Shown one piece after another: positions 36,801 through 46,750 of a stretch of 56,000 bases of DNA. Under the pieces are notes generated by a model that worked only from the letters and a program-made list of their open reading frames with translations, did no database searches and had not been told where the DNA came from. Within the stretch, counting starts at the first letter, position 1. Each line of letters opens with the position of its first letter. The stretch comes from Diphasiastrum complanatum (taxonomy: Eukaryota > Streptophyta > Lycopodiopsida > Lycopodiales > Lycopodiaceae). The stretch covers positions 33,946,329-34,002,328 of the forward strand of contig CM055113.1 of the NCBI GenBank assembly GCA_029204225.1. The letters are read 5' to 3'. The position numbers and the translations under genes were made by a program.

Positions 36801-37987
36801 AATAATCTGCAATCCTCGTATCACCTACTACTCCCTAAAGCATGAAATATGCACAAATTTTTCTCTCATGATGGTTATGCAAGTGCTTGGAGTCAACTCC
36901 TGACCTCACTAAGAGAATAGGAGGGCTTCACGGGACAGGAATTGCAAGCAGTAATTGGCATAAATGTGCATGAATGGGTGGAAAAGCTGTTGTACTCTTG
37001 GAATCATCTTTCCAGGCACAAAAATGTCATCCTCTTGTATAGGTAGGCATAGTACAACTAGATTCTTGCTCAAGGACACTTCAAAACTACACACAATCCT
37101 CTGAAACTTGAAGAAGAAGGCATAACTCTCCCAGAACGGAAGTCACAAGCAGAAGTACAGGCATATGGTGCACAAGGCAGGGATGGCTCCAAAGGAGTTT
37201 CAAAAAAAAGGAGATCCATGTCAAAGAAAGAGTAATACCAAAACTGGGGAAGAAGTCTTTGAAATTTTCATTCAAACCAGTGGAAGCGGAGCTCCATTCT
37301 TCTCTCTGATCATTTTGCTTACATTGTCTATACCTCCTTGAATACTGTGGAAGATAGCTTATGCAGTATATTTACACATTGTGGCCGTACTAATCATCTA
37401 GAAAAGGCCTGCTTACCTTTTTCAATCTGCAGCAGTTCAAACATAGCTTCTGCAGCAGCTTGCAGAGACTCGAAACATGGCTTGGATGAAAAATCGGAGT
37501 TGGCAGTGTTATGTGTCCAAAATGTCCTGCAAATTGGCCAATTAAGGTCACACTTTGCTACCTACTACTAACTTACATGCCAACCTCAACCAATTAAACA
37601 GTAATAGGAAAACATACAATCAGTAATTGTGTGAACTCTGTAGTATAACACATACCATCACAATGTTCTAGGCTCGCTGCGCCACATGAGGTGCAGCAGT
37701 CCCCTGGTGCGGGCAAGCCAAGGCGAGCATCCAGAAGCTGCTGCTGCCGCTCTATGGATTGCCTCTTCTCAAACACAGATGCCGCAAGCTGCACAGCGCA
37801 AACACATGCATCAGTCGAGCTTGAGAAAAAATTACAAGGACAAGAGCCATGCCTGATGTATTAGAACAGCAACAGCTTAGAATTGGCCAGCCATTGCACA
37901 ACTTACAATTTCCTTTGTTGTCGGTAGACCAAATTGAATTGCGGCCACCCGCTCCAGTGGCACTGCAAATCCGACAGGCTCAAGCAT
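10584..37987 (-). CDS. NRPE1: RNA polymerase V-type (Pol IV/V family) largest subunit, 21 coding exons
   Basis: Largest subunit of a plant nuclear polymerase of RNA-directed DNA methylation; Pol V makes scaffold transcripts that recruit AGO4-siRNA. Coding exons, in order: 37907-37987, 37656-37788, 37417-37526, 36091-36390, 35662-35937, 35444-35557, 35044-35253, 34748-34921, 34353-34508, 32315-34234, 32028-32206, 29573-29657, 27401-27522, 27011-27186, 24546-24847, 24197-24370, 23940-24080, 12908-13832, 12690-12801, 11756-11870, 10584-10766. They total 5,988 nt (1,995 residues plus stop) with no phase conflict. Domains: zinc clamp (about 50-110, then 334-337), DFDGD metal A (690-694), trigger-loop region in exon 10, GWG linker (1666-1710), DeCL/DUF3223 domain (about 1860-1990). 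NRPE1 is preferred over NRPD1 for the clamp, the GW motifs, the DeCL sequence and the length; a few segments look more like NRPD1. The start is the first ATG after an in-frame stop. All junctions are read by eye. Confidence 0.85.
12632..12688. repeat. (AG)n microsatellite abutting the exon 19 splice donor
   Basis: About 28 AG units, uninterrupted. On the minus strand the array follows the exon 19 donor directly: the T of the GT donor is the first base of the CT array. Confidence 0.95.
12908..13832 (-). CDS. NRPE1: NRPE1-like exon 18: C-terminal linker with two GWG motifs
   Basis: A 308-codon, low-complexity, acidic and Ser/Asn-rich linker (residues about 1552-1860). NGWG occurs at residues about 1665-1668 (genomic GWG 13482-13490) and 1707-1710 (13356-13364). 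Other lone Trp contexts (STW, EDWP, RSWN, VSWD) surround them. GW/WG motifs in NRPE1 are the known Argonaute-binding platform, but Arabidopsis has many more. The start follows a CGAG acceptor, the only one that keeps phase 0 from exon 17. It lies after a 10.1-kb intron. Confidence 0.85.
17291..17530 (-). pseudogene. Ty3/gypsy integrase C-terminal fragment
   Basis: An 80-codon frame with the conserved end of gypsy integrase: GDLVFLEV, then GLPKYCGPWKVVKKIGEVAFKL, then HPVFHVKHLKK. No upstream integrase core remains in frame. It sits in intron 17, in the same orientation as the host gene. A minus frame at 17641-17856 may be more of the same element, but I cannot support that. Confidence 0.75.
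19037..19448 (-). mobile_element. Retrotransposon LTR with adjacent primer-binding-site-like motif
   Basis: On the minus strand the 412-bp segment begins TGTTAGGTGC and ends GCACCTCACA, imperfect inverted ends of TG…CA type. Directly after it (19021-19036) comes TTTGGTATCAG, like the Met-tRNA primer site. This marks it as the 5' LTR of a minus-strand element whose body (below 19021) is no longer recognisable. No second LTR was found. Confidence 0.55.
19663..19860. repeat. Imperfect tandem duplication of about 100 bp
   Basis: Two copies, starting GCTCTATGCC at about 19663 and 19759, each ending near TTCTTTCCATCTTCTCA. The second has a small insertion. No coding function is seen. Confidence 0.75.
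23940..24847 (-). CDS. NRPE1: NRPE1-like exons 15-17: end of the polymerase core
   Basis: Exon 15 (24546-24847) has GELVVVVTVDK and ILDLLDLRRSTPASIQEI, matching the LIDTRRSIP segment of the family. Exon 16 (24197-24370) has HLKLVADLMVHSGDVIGF. Exon 17 (23940-24080) has GARDDLHG then VWGKPSAVGTGGHFDLLW, the last conserved core block before the C-terminal extension. DDLHG is closer to NRPD1 as I recall it, while FDLLWN is closer to NRPE1. Donors are GTCTTT, GTCCTT and GTAAGT. Confidence 0.85.
25401..25436. repeat. T10 and G22 homopolymer block
   Basis: Ten T (25401-25410), then CGGA, then 22 G (25415-25436), in intron 14. It is a likely sequencing or assembly weak point and a possible G-quadruplex former. 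Confidence 0.9.
25785..25872. repeat. Short tandem duplication in a CT-rich tract
   Basis: A segment of about 45 bp containing CTATTATCTATATTCAAG occurs twice in a row, inside a polypyrimidine tract spanning about 25705-25945 in intron 14. Confidence 0.75.
27011..32206 (-). CDS. NRPE1: NRPE1-like exons 11-14: cleft and jaw region
   Basis: Exon 11 (32028-32206) begins DSLLTRYSSSLKDIDRTVIL, aligning with the family's DRRVIL segment. Exon 12 (29573-29657) is 85 nt and ends SPWLCHIQLKE. Exon 13 (27401-27522) reads DALRHFKITTDAIISCLKK. Exon 14 (27011-27186) ends LMTTTVKG across the next junction. Phases run 2, 0, 2, 1. Introns are 2.4, 2.1, 0.2 and 2.2 kb and hold transposon sequence. The exon 14 donor is GC, not GT (see findings). 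Confidence 0.8.
28993..29650 (-). repeat. Tandem duplication of about 325 bp covering exon 12; one copy carries a dead exon
   Basis: Unit A is about 28993-29321 and unit B about 29322-29650, clearly diverged. Unit B holds functional exon 12 (29573-29657). Unit A holds the matching copy at about 29250-29320. It keeps a GAG|GTACTTG donor, but the codon equal to Ser in SPWLCH is TGA (29280-29282) and the acceptor side is lost. Confidence 0.8.
29250..29320 (-). pseudogene. Dead copy of NRPE1-like exon 12
   Basis: It reads, with a stop, as the counterpart of exon 12: a W-N-E-N stretch, stop, PWLCHIQVKE, then a GT donor. It lies 323 bp downstream (in gene direction) of the real exon. The in-frame TGA and missing acceptor make inclusion in productive mRNA unlikely. 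Confidence 0.75.
29833..30330. mobile_element. hAT-like MITE with 8-bp target-site duplication and palindromic ends
   Basis: A 498-bp non-coding element in intron 11. It is flanked by exact 8-bp repeats GTCTTCAC (29825-29832 and 30331-30338). Its ends read CATAGAACC and GGAACTATG, short imperfect inverted repeats. Subterminal hairpins repeat the motif GAACCGT: CCCACGGTT/AACCGTGGG near 29841-29863 and GAACCGTACAGT/ACTGTACGGTTC near 30263-30288. The 8-bp duplication is typical of hAT. No transposase, so non-autonomous. Confidence 0.85.
31370..31870 (+). mobile_element. 5'-truncated LINE with reverse transcriptase fragment
   Basis: From about 31378 the plus frame reads RRVIGRVRLLGVISPEV, then GVKQGCPLSPTLFGLYIDEL, then ILLYADDVVLLS. 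These are the canonical non-LTR RT motifs including the YADD box (about 31571-31582). The open frame is 31428-31691. The 3' part ends with an AATAAAA signal near 31846 and a TTTC/CT-rich tail (31850-31890). It is truncated 5' and lies in intron 11 opposite to the host gene. Confidence 0.8.
32315..34234 (-). CDS. NRPE1: NRPE1-like exon 10: catalytic core (640 codons)
   Basis: The largest exon. It holds the rudder and active-site region: NRPPTLDRHAL, then YNADFDGDALHLYIPQS with the three metal-binding Asp (33707-33721), so metal A is intact. The funnel follows (WLLMQGFSVGL, then KAGSKGSAAKL), then GVLFKNLMLFLRDIHSSYDG and QFKYGG. A stretch of roughly 20-29 residues, rich in charged and aromatic residues, precedes AGEAVGVLAATAIVQPAY, the equivalent of the Pol II trigger-loop lead. 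It ends at donor CAG|GTATTAG. It is uninterrupted by intron or stop. Confidence 0.95.
34353..35253 (-). CDS. NRPE1: NRPE1-like exons 7-9: clamp core and lid side
   Basis: Exons 35044-35253, 34748-34921 and 34353-34508, all phase 0. Exon 7 contains IPPDYWSFLGDH, matching the PPDYWSFL motif of the family. Exon 8 contains ECIPVPPNCIRLSE, matching the VPPNC motif of NRPE1 and other largest subunits. Exon 9 has LLKKIASIKGARTGKP and ends YLRVKGAPK, joined directly to exon 10. Confidence 0.85.
35444..36390 (-). CDS. NRPE1: NRPE1-like exons 4-6: acidic, disordered insertion in the zinc clamp
   Basis: Residues about 109-338. Exon 4 (36091-36390) is Lys/Ser/Pro-rich and looks disordered. Exon 5 (35662-35937) has two hydrophobic-then-acidic patches, YVVLSDDEVDVDD (from about residue 216) and VIDLGSDDDDDL (from about residue 256), which resemble SUMO-interacting motifs. 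Exon 6 (35444-35557) is Gln-rich and ends with CKYC, the second half of the clamp zinc site. In Arabidopsis NRPE1 and NRPD1 as I recall them, the two zinc halves are much closer. Exon lengths are 300, 276 and 114 nt, all phase 0, so each can be skipped without a frameshift. Confidence 0.7.
37417..37987 (-). CDS. NRPE1: NRPE1-like exons 1-3: N-terminus and first zinc site
   Basis: Exon 1 (37907-37987) encodes residues 1-27, starting MLEPVGFAVPLERV; an in-frame TGA lies ten codons upstream of the ATG. Exon 2 (37656-37788) contains LLDARLGLPAPG, the conserved lead-in of Pol IV/V subunits, and the first zinc pair CTSC. Exon 3 (37417-37526) completes CDGHFGH, continues with a 'PTPIFHPSHV' stretch typical of NRPE1, and ends CLNCCRLKK. 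Splice sites are GT-AG with phases 0, 1 and 0. Confidence 0.85.
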
Positions 37988-38404
37988 CTCCACTGACAAG
38001 CAACAAAACTCTATCCATCAACATCACCATAATCTTATCAATATTTCCTCCAATTTCTCTCATTGTCCACAATATAAATCTCATCTTTCATCATAACTAC
38101 AGTTAATATACATTTTGCACTTATTACTATGGAATTTGTTAAATCTTGAGGACAATGTGCTACAGCTTCAGAAACGAAGCTATTTTGATGCAGTTATAAA
38201 AATTATGTATAAATTTGGGCACGAGGCATCAGTAAGATTATGTACAGAACCACTTGCAATATACAGTGGGTGCTGGAGTACGAGCACAGATACAGAGGCT
38301 TAAGGAAATGAAGTATTTAGAGATTGAGGAGCAAGAGATTAAAGAAATAATGGTGCAGACAGAAACTTGAACCAGCTAAAAGAGAACGAACCTTTGAGCT
38401 GCTG

Positions 38405-39777
38405 CAAAGTAACAGAGCCCTGACTATCTGCCAAATATCATAGAAAACTTATTCGTTAGACAAAAAGTAGGTGCAACATCTTCTATACCTTATCTCGAAG
38501 CCAAATTCTTGCATTAATAAAGAGCATCTGACATCCTTCAAGCAGTAAGCATTTCAAACGTACATACTACATAGTGGTCTACTTACCACTATATGAAGGG
38601 GATCAACCCTAGGGTGAGTGTGAGTTCTTCCAGCTCTTCTATACCTTATATTGAAGTCAAATTCTTGCAATAATAAAAACCATCTAGCTCTTCAGCCCTT
38701 TCGGGTGGTAAGCATTACATAAGAGCTCTATCACCAAACTCGTAAAAAAAAAGTCCAACAGAGGTTTACTTATAAGTTTTCTAACAAAAGGTCACATAAG
38801 AGCAAACCGGTGATAGATGATGAAGGTAGAAATTGGCTAGATAAAGCCTTCACTCTCACAAAGTTCATCTTGAAATAGACGCGGTTATCTGCAGCCAATT
38901 ACCCACTGCATTTGCTTCTAAACGATCATCGTACAAGTCAAATTTGTGTCTTTTTCCCTGGAACACAGATGTTCAACCTATCTGTCTAAATCATGCAATA
39001 GTACCTAATTTCATGTCAATGTTTTGGAGTGTCAAAAGTCAATAATACTCTTTGCACGCGCATTTCATCTGGATCTCCTAATATAGTTTTTTTGTTAAGC
39101 GTGAGCTCCGTTGTCACGATACCTTAAAAGCAAGGCTTGTACGTACTTCTACATTGTGTGGCAATCTGACCATTTGACAATGCTCTTATCCAGCAACCGA
39201 CCTTAATCTTTGTGCCGATCACAATTAGCTTCTTTGTCTTGTTCAAAAATGAAAAAGCATCTTCTTCTCAGAGGCTTAGTGTACATCTTGATAATGAAAC
39301 CGAGCCTGTCACAGATTATAAATTTTGTTTTCTCTCCTTCATACTCCCTTTAATAGTTTCTTTTTTAGTACCGCCTATATGTATCCTGTTACTGTGGTCT
39401 TGAAGCTACTCTGCCCTGTTTTTCACACGGTCTGTTCTTTTTCTGCTTGCTGCTTAATAACAAGTGTCTTCCTGATAACGAGGGTGGGACAAGCTGGTTG
39501 CATCCTTGGTTTCAGAAGCGACTTAAAGAAGCTTCTTGTATTCTTCATTTCAGTAGAGACTGGACAAACCAGTGTGAAAACACCAAAAAGCTTCAGGGAC
39601 ATGAATTTGTCAGTAATACAATGCTTTTTTTGACAAAAACGAGGTGTACTGATAGCATTTGGCAGAGCGGTAAAAAAAACAGACATGGATTGCTGACAAA
39701 TACCTTGCAACTTCAGCACGACGCTACTGATTGTCGAGACCTTTCATAACAGTAAGCAGCAGGGCTCTGTTACTTTG
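38405..39777. repeat. 18-nt perfect inverted repeat upstream of the NRPE1-like gene
   Basis: CAAAGTAACAGAGCCCTG at 38405-38422 and its exact reverse complement at 39760-39777. On the minus strand the inner copy ends in CTTTGCAG, a good acceptor, and the outer lies 13 nt after a good donor (ATG|GTATG at 39790-39792). They may mark the two ends of a 5' UTR intron. Confidence 0.6.
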
Positions 39778-39791
39778 GTATTGAAACATAC

Positions 39792-40035
39792 CATAGAAAA
39801 CAGAAGCAAAAGCAGCTGCCGAATTGATTTTTGGCTACATCACAACAACAGCACAGCAGCATCAGCCACTGCAATGCTGCAAAGCAGAGTAATGCGTCCT
39901 ACAGCAGCACCAGCAGCATCGTCCAAGCCCGCACGCTCTCGCCTTCGCTCACCAGCTGCTACAGCGCAATTCTGCTCTCTTCTGCCTCCATCGCTCGCGC
40001 TCTCTCTCTCTCTCTCCCTCTCTCTCGAAAAGGGA
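39792..40035 (-). promoter_or_regulatory. Candidate 5' UTR exon and start region of the NRPE1-like gene
   Basis: A GC-richer island in AT-rich DNA. On the minus strand it starts with a GA-rich tract (40001-40026), typical of plant 5' leaders, and ends at donor ATG|GTATGTTTC. It contains short upstream frames, one of 10 codons starting at an ATG near 39994. Assigned by position only; 1.8 kb separates it from the main start codon. Confidence 0.3.
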
Positions 40036-40304
40036 GCAATACCAAAATAGAATAATAATTAATTTGATTAATTAATTTTTAATAACCATCGATTGCATTT
40101 ATTTAATTTGATTTATTGTAGCCGCTTCGTAATTAATGGCTTGTACAAAATTAGATTAAAAAAAGGGGCAAAAAAGGGCCTCATTCTTGGGGGGTATGGG
40201 GGGCCAGTATTAGGAAAGGCATCCCTTTTGTGCTTTTTCAACCTAGTCCTCTCTCCCCCCTTTAAGATGTGATATGAGGGACATGACTCTCTTCTTGTGC
40301 CCAC

Positions 40305-40465
40305 CCTAGCCACCTGTGAATGGGATTCTTCTTCGGAGCTACCACAGGAATGCACTGCATGTGCACTCCTGGCCCCACTCGGGCCAATGGTGAATGGGAT
40401 TCTTCTTCCGAGCTACCACAGGAATGCACTGCATGTACACTCCTGGCCCCACTCACGCTAATGGT
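40305..40465. repeat. Tandem duplication of about 78 bp
   Basis: Two near-identical copies, each containing GAATGGGATTCTTCTTC and CACAGGAATGCACTGCATG. They are open on both strands and give spurious frames. No function recognised. Confidence 0.85.
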
Positions 40466-43400
40466 GATCGATGGGAGTAAGGGGGAAAGAACTCATGCTG
40501 GGCAGGTATCAAAAAAATTTATATCATTCGGATGGGTCCGAGTATTGCAATTTTTTCACAAATTTAACACACGTCGGGCATCAATATATATGAGTTGTAG
40601 ACTGGTAATAACTAAGCTAGCATCGCAAGGGTGATACCAGCCAGTTATCCACCCTTGTACCAATATGTACATATTGTCAAAAAAATTCCTTTTAAGGGTA
40701 ATATATAATTTTTGGAGGGCCTAACCTTTTTTCTCATGCAATATGCAATTGAATTGGAGAAACCAACATTTTTTGTTGCATATCAATATATTTGGGAACA
40801 ACCTCTTTCTTCGCATGAAGCACCTCATCCTTTTATCCTAAGTTGACTAATCCTACCATGTGCTCACCGTGAAGGCCCAAGTGCTTGAGATGTGGACTAA
40901 GGTGGGAAGCTTGTGCCGCAACCATGTGAAGGGCAAGGCCCCATTTAAAAATTGAAATCATGTCAAAGATGGGTGGGGTGGGTAGTATGGAAGGTGCCTC
41001 TTATACTTTGGGTTGTTCTTCAAGTTTATCATGGACAAGGAATGAGGTTTTCGAAATCTTGGTTCACAAAACATTTTCTTATTAGCTTTACTACAAAGTA
41101 GTAAGCTTTCGCGACTACTTGCTCAAAGCTAACATGTCTTTGCTTCATGAGTTTGAGCACACAAATGTCAAATCATTTTAATTAGTAATTGTCTTCTTTT
41201 TTCATTTTCTTATTGAATGTTTCTTTTGACTTTGGCTGAGTCAATCCACCCCAATCTCCTACAAAAAATGAGAATATAAAAAGAGATGAAAATATCTTTG
41301 ACTGAGTCTAGACTCTAGACCTACAAGATGAGTTGGATAAGAGAGATTTGTATATCAAGTTGAGGCATCACTGGCTCAAATCTCATATATTGCATTGTTG
41401 ACATCTTCAAACCATGTGCTCCATGTTTAGGGTTGGAGAGTCTACTACTCGATATGGATTTTATTGTTTACTTTGTTTTGAGTTTGTATTTATCTCATGT
41501 TGGATGAATTGCTTGTGGTCATTTGAGCATTAAGTTTTAGACAAGTCCACCAATAAAATGTTGTTGAGTATCTCATTTCCTATTCTCAAAATATGGAGTT
41601 TGCACAACTTAATTGTGCAAAGGAACATAAACGAAGCAAAAAAAAACATGCTATAGAGATAGTTTCACGATAATTGGCAAGCTGATTAGTTTTCTTTTTC
41701 TCTCTTTGAGTTTTAGAGTTCTATTATTTCGCTACTCAGGCAACATACAAAATCAATACATCATACAATTGCATACATCACAAAGATAACCAACATTGTG
41801 TGGTTGTGGGGAGATGATCATCTATTTATAATCACAAATGGATGTAAATTTGTGATTTTGGCAATAGAGGATACTCTTCACGATGAACTTTCTCGAGTTT
41901 ACTCTTTATGACTTTACAACAAGGCATTTCATCTCTCAAAGATCAAGTATCGAATCTAATACTCACTTTAAGTGGGTAAGGTCATCAGCAATCACGACAT
42001 GCAAGAGGTTATGAACATGTGCCTTACAACTTCTTAAAGAAATATGTTGTGTGCATTATATCCAACTTTGGAAAATTTTAAAATGTTATGTGCTACCTCC
42101 AACATGTAGCAATGTGCATAAGCATGCTAAGTGGCTTTTTGTTTAGCCCTCCACGAGCAATTATACTATGTACTTTTTAGTTAGCAAGCAAATATTGTAC
42201 TCCATTTTAGAAAAATAGTTTGATCCGTCTAAAAAGAAAGCGTATAGACTTAAATTTATATACATCACATAGCAAGAAGTTTTGTCATGCAAATGCACTC
42301 TTCAACTTGAAAAACATTCAAATGTTCCAAAAAAAAAATCTAATTGCAATTTAGAGCATTTCAAAAAAAAAAAATCTGGTGCTCAAAATCACATCACAGT
42401 AGCTTATCATTATTTGCGGCATAGCTAGAAATATATTCAAATTCTCAGGAGAGCTTTGACAAACACATTGATACATGTTTTAAGCGTAATAAAAATAAAT
42501 GATCTACATCACATTTTACTTTTCATTCCTAAAGTGTATCAAATCGTGCAAAGATTGGGATTTCTCAAGGATTTACTCTTTGCAACCAAATTATGTGGAT
42601 TCATTGATTTCTTTTTCCTCAACATTTCAACCACGAGATTGCAAAACAAATGTAAATCATATTGTGACTTTTAAATTCGATATATTCACAAGTTATAAAT
42701 CTTAAAGTTCCAAAAGATTTTCAAAAGCATAATATGGCCCATCAAAAGTTTGTAAAGAAGTTGGAGAAGGATATCACACCTATACAAAGTCAAAAGGTGT
42801 GAGCTGGAAAAACAAAAACAAAAAATTTAGCAACAAAGTAAAATACAGTGTCAATCCATTATACTTGGAAAAGGATTATTAGTAACATTTCTTCCAAAAT
42901 CAACAACAAAGCCATAATTGAGCTTCCATCAAACTTGGCGAAAAATATCGCAAAAACAATTCTTATCTCAATACATAAAAAGAGGTATGAAATTTGAAAG
43001 GTCTCAAGTTTTACAAACACACCCTCTATGCCCAGATCATAACAACTCTACCAACTAGCACTAACAATTGTAAAACAAATAAATGACTTTTCTCATGAGA
43101 GCACACCACCAAGGGAGGCAGTTAACATACTACAAGTATCCACAACATTTACACTGGTTATTTAATTACATATACGCAACATTTAAGATCTTTTTCAAGC
43201 CAGTATACACACATAGTATCCACAAGATTTGGAGCAAGCTCCCAAGATATCACAACCAAGATTCGAGCCTGGTTCTTTCTTGTCACAAGAAACACTTCTA
43301 GATAACTAGCTTATGTATGAACACCAATGGACAAATAAAACTATCGGACATTTTTAAAAACTAGTGAGACTAGACAATTTCTATAAAAAAAAATTTGTGG

Positions 43401-45190
43401 AATGTGAATGAGATGATTGCAATGAACTAGACCTATTCATACCTTCAACCTTAACAACATCATTTATTATTATTATAAGATGCTTTTCTTTTCCATGTGA
43501 ACTTCTTCATCACAAGCATCCTTGGGTAATGGATATGTCATCTTTATTTTGTGAACAACCTAACTGGGTCAAGTCTAACCTCTACGAGACAATATCGCCA
43601 AAAATAGCACATTGCGAATAACGCTTGCATTATTTACAGTTAGGGGCTGGAGGCCCAATAAATTGGCCTTGAAAGGTGTCTCAAAGGATGAGCAACAATC
43701 TTGAACAACAACCTTCAAATTTCATTCAATTAGTCATGACCCTTGAAGGACTATGGTCAAGCTTCTTTCAAACATTAACACCCCTAAAGGAAGATTCTCA
43801 AAATTTTGTCTTTGCAACAACCATCCAAAGGGCAACATTTAATTTTTGTCCAAATAGGCCTCAAAGAACAGCCTTCAACTTTCGTCCAACCAACAATATG
43901 CCTCTAATGGCAGCTTCAGTCAACAAGAACAACAGTTCCACAAGGGGACAAGATAGCCTCACACTTGCATATGACAACTTAGACTTGGGTGGGCAAGCCC
44001 ACGAGGTGAGCTTTTATCTAGCACATGATGGACTTTTGGATTGGACGTAGCATCTTTTATGCTCTCAAATGAAAAGGGCTAAAACTTCTGTTTAGTTTTT
44101 TAAAGCATATTTTATATGATGACTCTTTCAACCATAAGCATGCTCTAAATGGAAATTCTATTTTCTTTGAAATTTTTCAGTTTTTGTGAGGGATCTAACA
44201 GCGTCAATTATATATGTACAACATTCACATTATGTCTCAAAATAAAATAGTAGAACTCATTATGCACATAGAAAAAATAGAAAACTTTGTTGTCTCTTCT
44301 TTGAACTTAAAAAACCATTAAGTTATGTCACCAATTTGTTTTAGGACTATTTCTCAAATGATGCCTCACCTTTTTCTAGAATCGAGTCTTACCAATTTAC
44401 TATGTACTTTTTGTCCTCCATTACGTGGTGAGTTGGTGAGCACTTGATTAACTTTGCTCGTGACCAAGAGTTCTACTCCATTTTGCCACACAAATGAGGA
44501 CATACAAGAGAAAAGAAAACTATGAACTTTTGCAAGTGCTTAACCAACATATGCAATACCATCATGCTCCAACATGGAGGTAAGATTCTTCATTTTTTTG
44601 GGGTTTTCTATATAAATACACACATCATCAATGACATTTTACCTTACAATGAAAAGTGTTTAGTGTTGCTTTTTTAAAGATTTTTAAATGATTATTATTC
44701 TTGCAATTTTTAAACTTATAACTTTATTGAAAAAAGTAAGGTATTGAGGAAAAAGAGGGAGAGCAAAAAAAGAAGTATCTAGATGGATGAGGAATATGGC
44801 AATGGTATGTTGTTCATCAATGAGACTACTACCATCAACACATAAGACACTTTGTTGTTGTTCCTAATGAGGCTTCATGGGTTTAATGAGGAGTTTGTTG
44901 AATAAATATATCTCAATAGCAACAAGTTCTTCAAAAAAGGACCTCTTTTGCAATAGTTGTCAAAGATCAGCATTGTGGGCAAGTTGCAAAGGTATGGGGT
45001 TTTATGAGCACAAACTTGTTTGCGATTGGCTATCTTAGTTCACAGAAGACTCTCGCAAGGTAGTCAAGAGCTCTCTTCCATCGAAGTTGCTATCATTTTG
45101 AGCGAAAGTGGCAAATATGACTTACCAACTCGATATTCAAGTTGAATGTCTGAGATTAGGGTGAGCAACTTTGGGTTTATGAAGAGTTGG
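40466..45190. other. AT-rich, no supportable gene
   Basis: Short frames only. The longest (43676-44050, plus, 124 codons) is Asn/Gln-rich with a repeated FNF(C/R)P(N/T) pattern but matches nothing I recognise. Probably old retroelement sequence; the gypsy integrase relic follows directly. Confidence 0.5.
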
Positions 45191-45192
45191 GA

Positions 45193-45450
45193 TACTACAA
45201 GCCCCACATTCAAAAAAGCAATTTTGGTACATCTTTTAGATATCCTTGATGAAAAATGGGAAAGCATATCTATGGATTTTGTAGTTAGATTTCCTAGGAC
45301 CCAATGACATAATGATTCTATCTTGGTAGTGGTAAATGAATTAACTAAGTTAGTTGCATACTTGTAAAGTCAACTGCAAAGCTTTCTAATTTAGCCCAAA
45401 TCTTTGTTGAAAGATTATTTTGGTTGTATGGACTACCAAGTGAAGGTAGG
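45193..45450 (+). pseudogene. Ty3/gypsy integrase core relic
   Basis: The plus frame reads EKWESISMDFVVRFPRTQ, stop, then ILVVVNELTKLVAYL, stop, then a segment ending LYGLPSE. This is the start of the gypsy integrase core with its first catalytic Asp. At least two stops interrupt it and the flanks are unrecognisable. Confidence 0.75.
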
Positions 45451-46710
45451 ACACTTTAGTTAGTAAAATTTCCGTAAATATGACAAATGACCATAGAGAC
45501 CGTGTGCCATGCAAAATCTAGATCACAAATTCCCTTGGAGATTTTTCTATGTTCATGCATTTATATATAGAAATATATTTTGAAAATGTATCATGAACTA
45601 TTGTAGCTCGTACTGATGGAGTTGTCTCAATATCATTCACTTGATACATTGATGGGTTTTCCCATCCTTCATTAAGAAAAGCATGAGTTGCGTTTGAAAG
45701 ATCGTATGCCTAACTATTGAATGTAGAAGTGATTTCTAATGACAATTCCAAAATTACCTCTAGTTGGCAAAACTTTCATTTGTGGGTAAACATTATGTAA
45801 CAAGATAACGGGTGCTACATTGGATAGACCAATAGATGAAAATGAAGTTTTACAACCTTATATGTCTCTCATTTATATGTTCTTATAATGTTGTTGTATC
45901 AAACTCCATCGAACCAAGATGAATTTCATCTTTAAATTTGCAGATGCAAACTCAAACATGTGTCTTTGTGTCTTCATCCATCTTTGTCTTTGTGATTGTG
46001 TTTGTTTCTATTCATAGTTTTCTTTCATGTTTTTGTCCCATATTCTTGTTTTCCCACATGTGATTGTGCTTTTTGGCATAGTTTTGTCGTTGTGTTCATA
46101 AACACTTTAAAGATAACTACCTGATCACAATCAATCAACTCTTAGCAAATTGGATCTATGCACATGTACTTTTAGTCCAAATTCATCAAGCACATTATGC
46201 TAATACTCCAAACTTAGCCAATTTCACACCCTACTAAACATTCAACCATTTCTACCAAGAGAAAAACCAAGGATGATCCTAGAACCCCCATTTAGGGGGC
46301 CTTTCTTCGTGTAGCAAGATATCTTATCCCCCTATCTCCTACATCTCATATGAGGAGTGTCATTACTCCAAGACCTGATGCCCTTGGAATCTGTATTGAG
46401 CATGCGAACATGAAGCCTTGAAGGCCAATAACATGATACATCATTCACCTAGCCTATATCCCACAACAAGCTAATCGAGCAAAGGTTCAAAGTCTGACAA
46501 GGATGTATCCTCGAGAGAAAAAAAAAAAATGAAAGATGCATAGAGCCCTCCAAACAAAACACCACCCTGCACCATGAAGTGACCAAGTGACCATTCTCTC
46601 CTTATCATTTATTCCAAAAATTCAGCAATGACAGTCACCACCTCCATCTCCATTTTGGAATATATGCGTGAAATCCTTTGACCCTCTAACCCACCAAGAC
46701 ACTATTTGGA

Positions 46711-46750
<40 letters not shown>

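Noticed and set aside
10584-37987. Calling the gene NRPD1 (Pol IV largest subunit)
   Set aside because: A few segments (DDLHG, the AYLL stretch after metal A) look like NRPD1. The clamp, VPPNC block, LFKNLM and GVLAATA blocks, GWG motifs, DeCL sequence and length fit NRPE1 better. A tree is needed.
38405-39777. hAT transposon bounded by the 18-nt inverted repeat
   Set aside because: No 8-bp target duplication lies outside the repeats, and the CAGGG ends point the wrong way for a hAT element between them. Kept only as an alternative to the intron-end idea.
39775-40055. Two overlapping plus-strand frames rich in Ala and Ser
   Set aside because: Low-complexity translation of a CT/CAG-rich leader-like tract. 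The minus-strand reading as a 5' UTR fits the neighbouring gene better.
43676-44050. 124-codon plus frame as a gene
   Set aside because: No family resemblance, no splice or promoter context, Asn/Gln-rich AT-driven composition.
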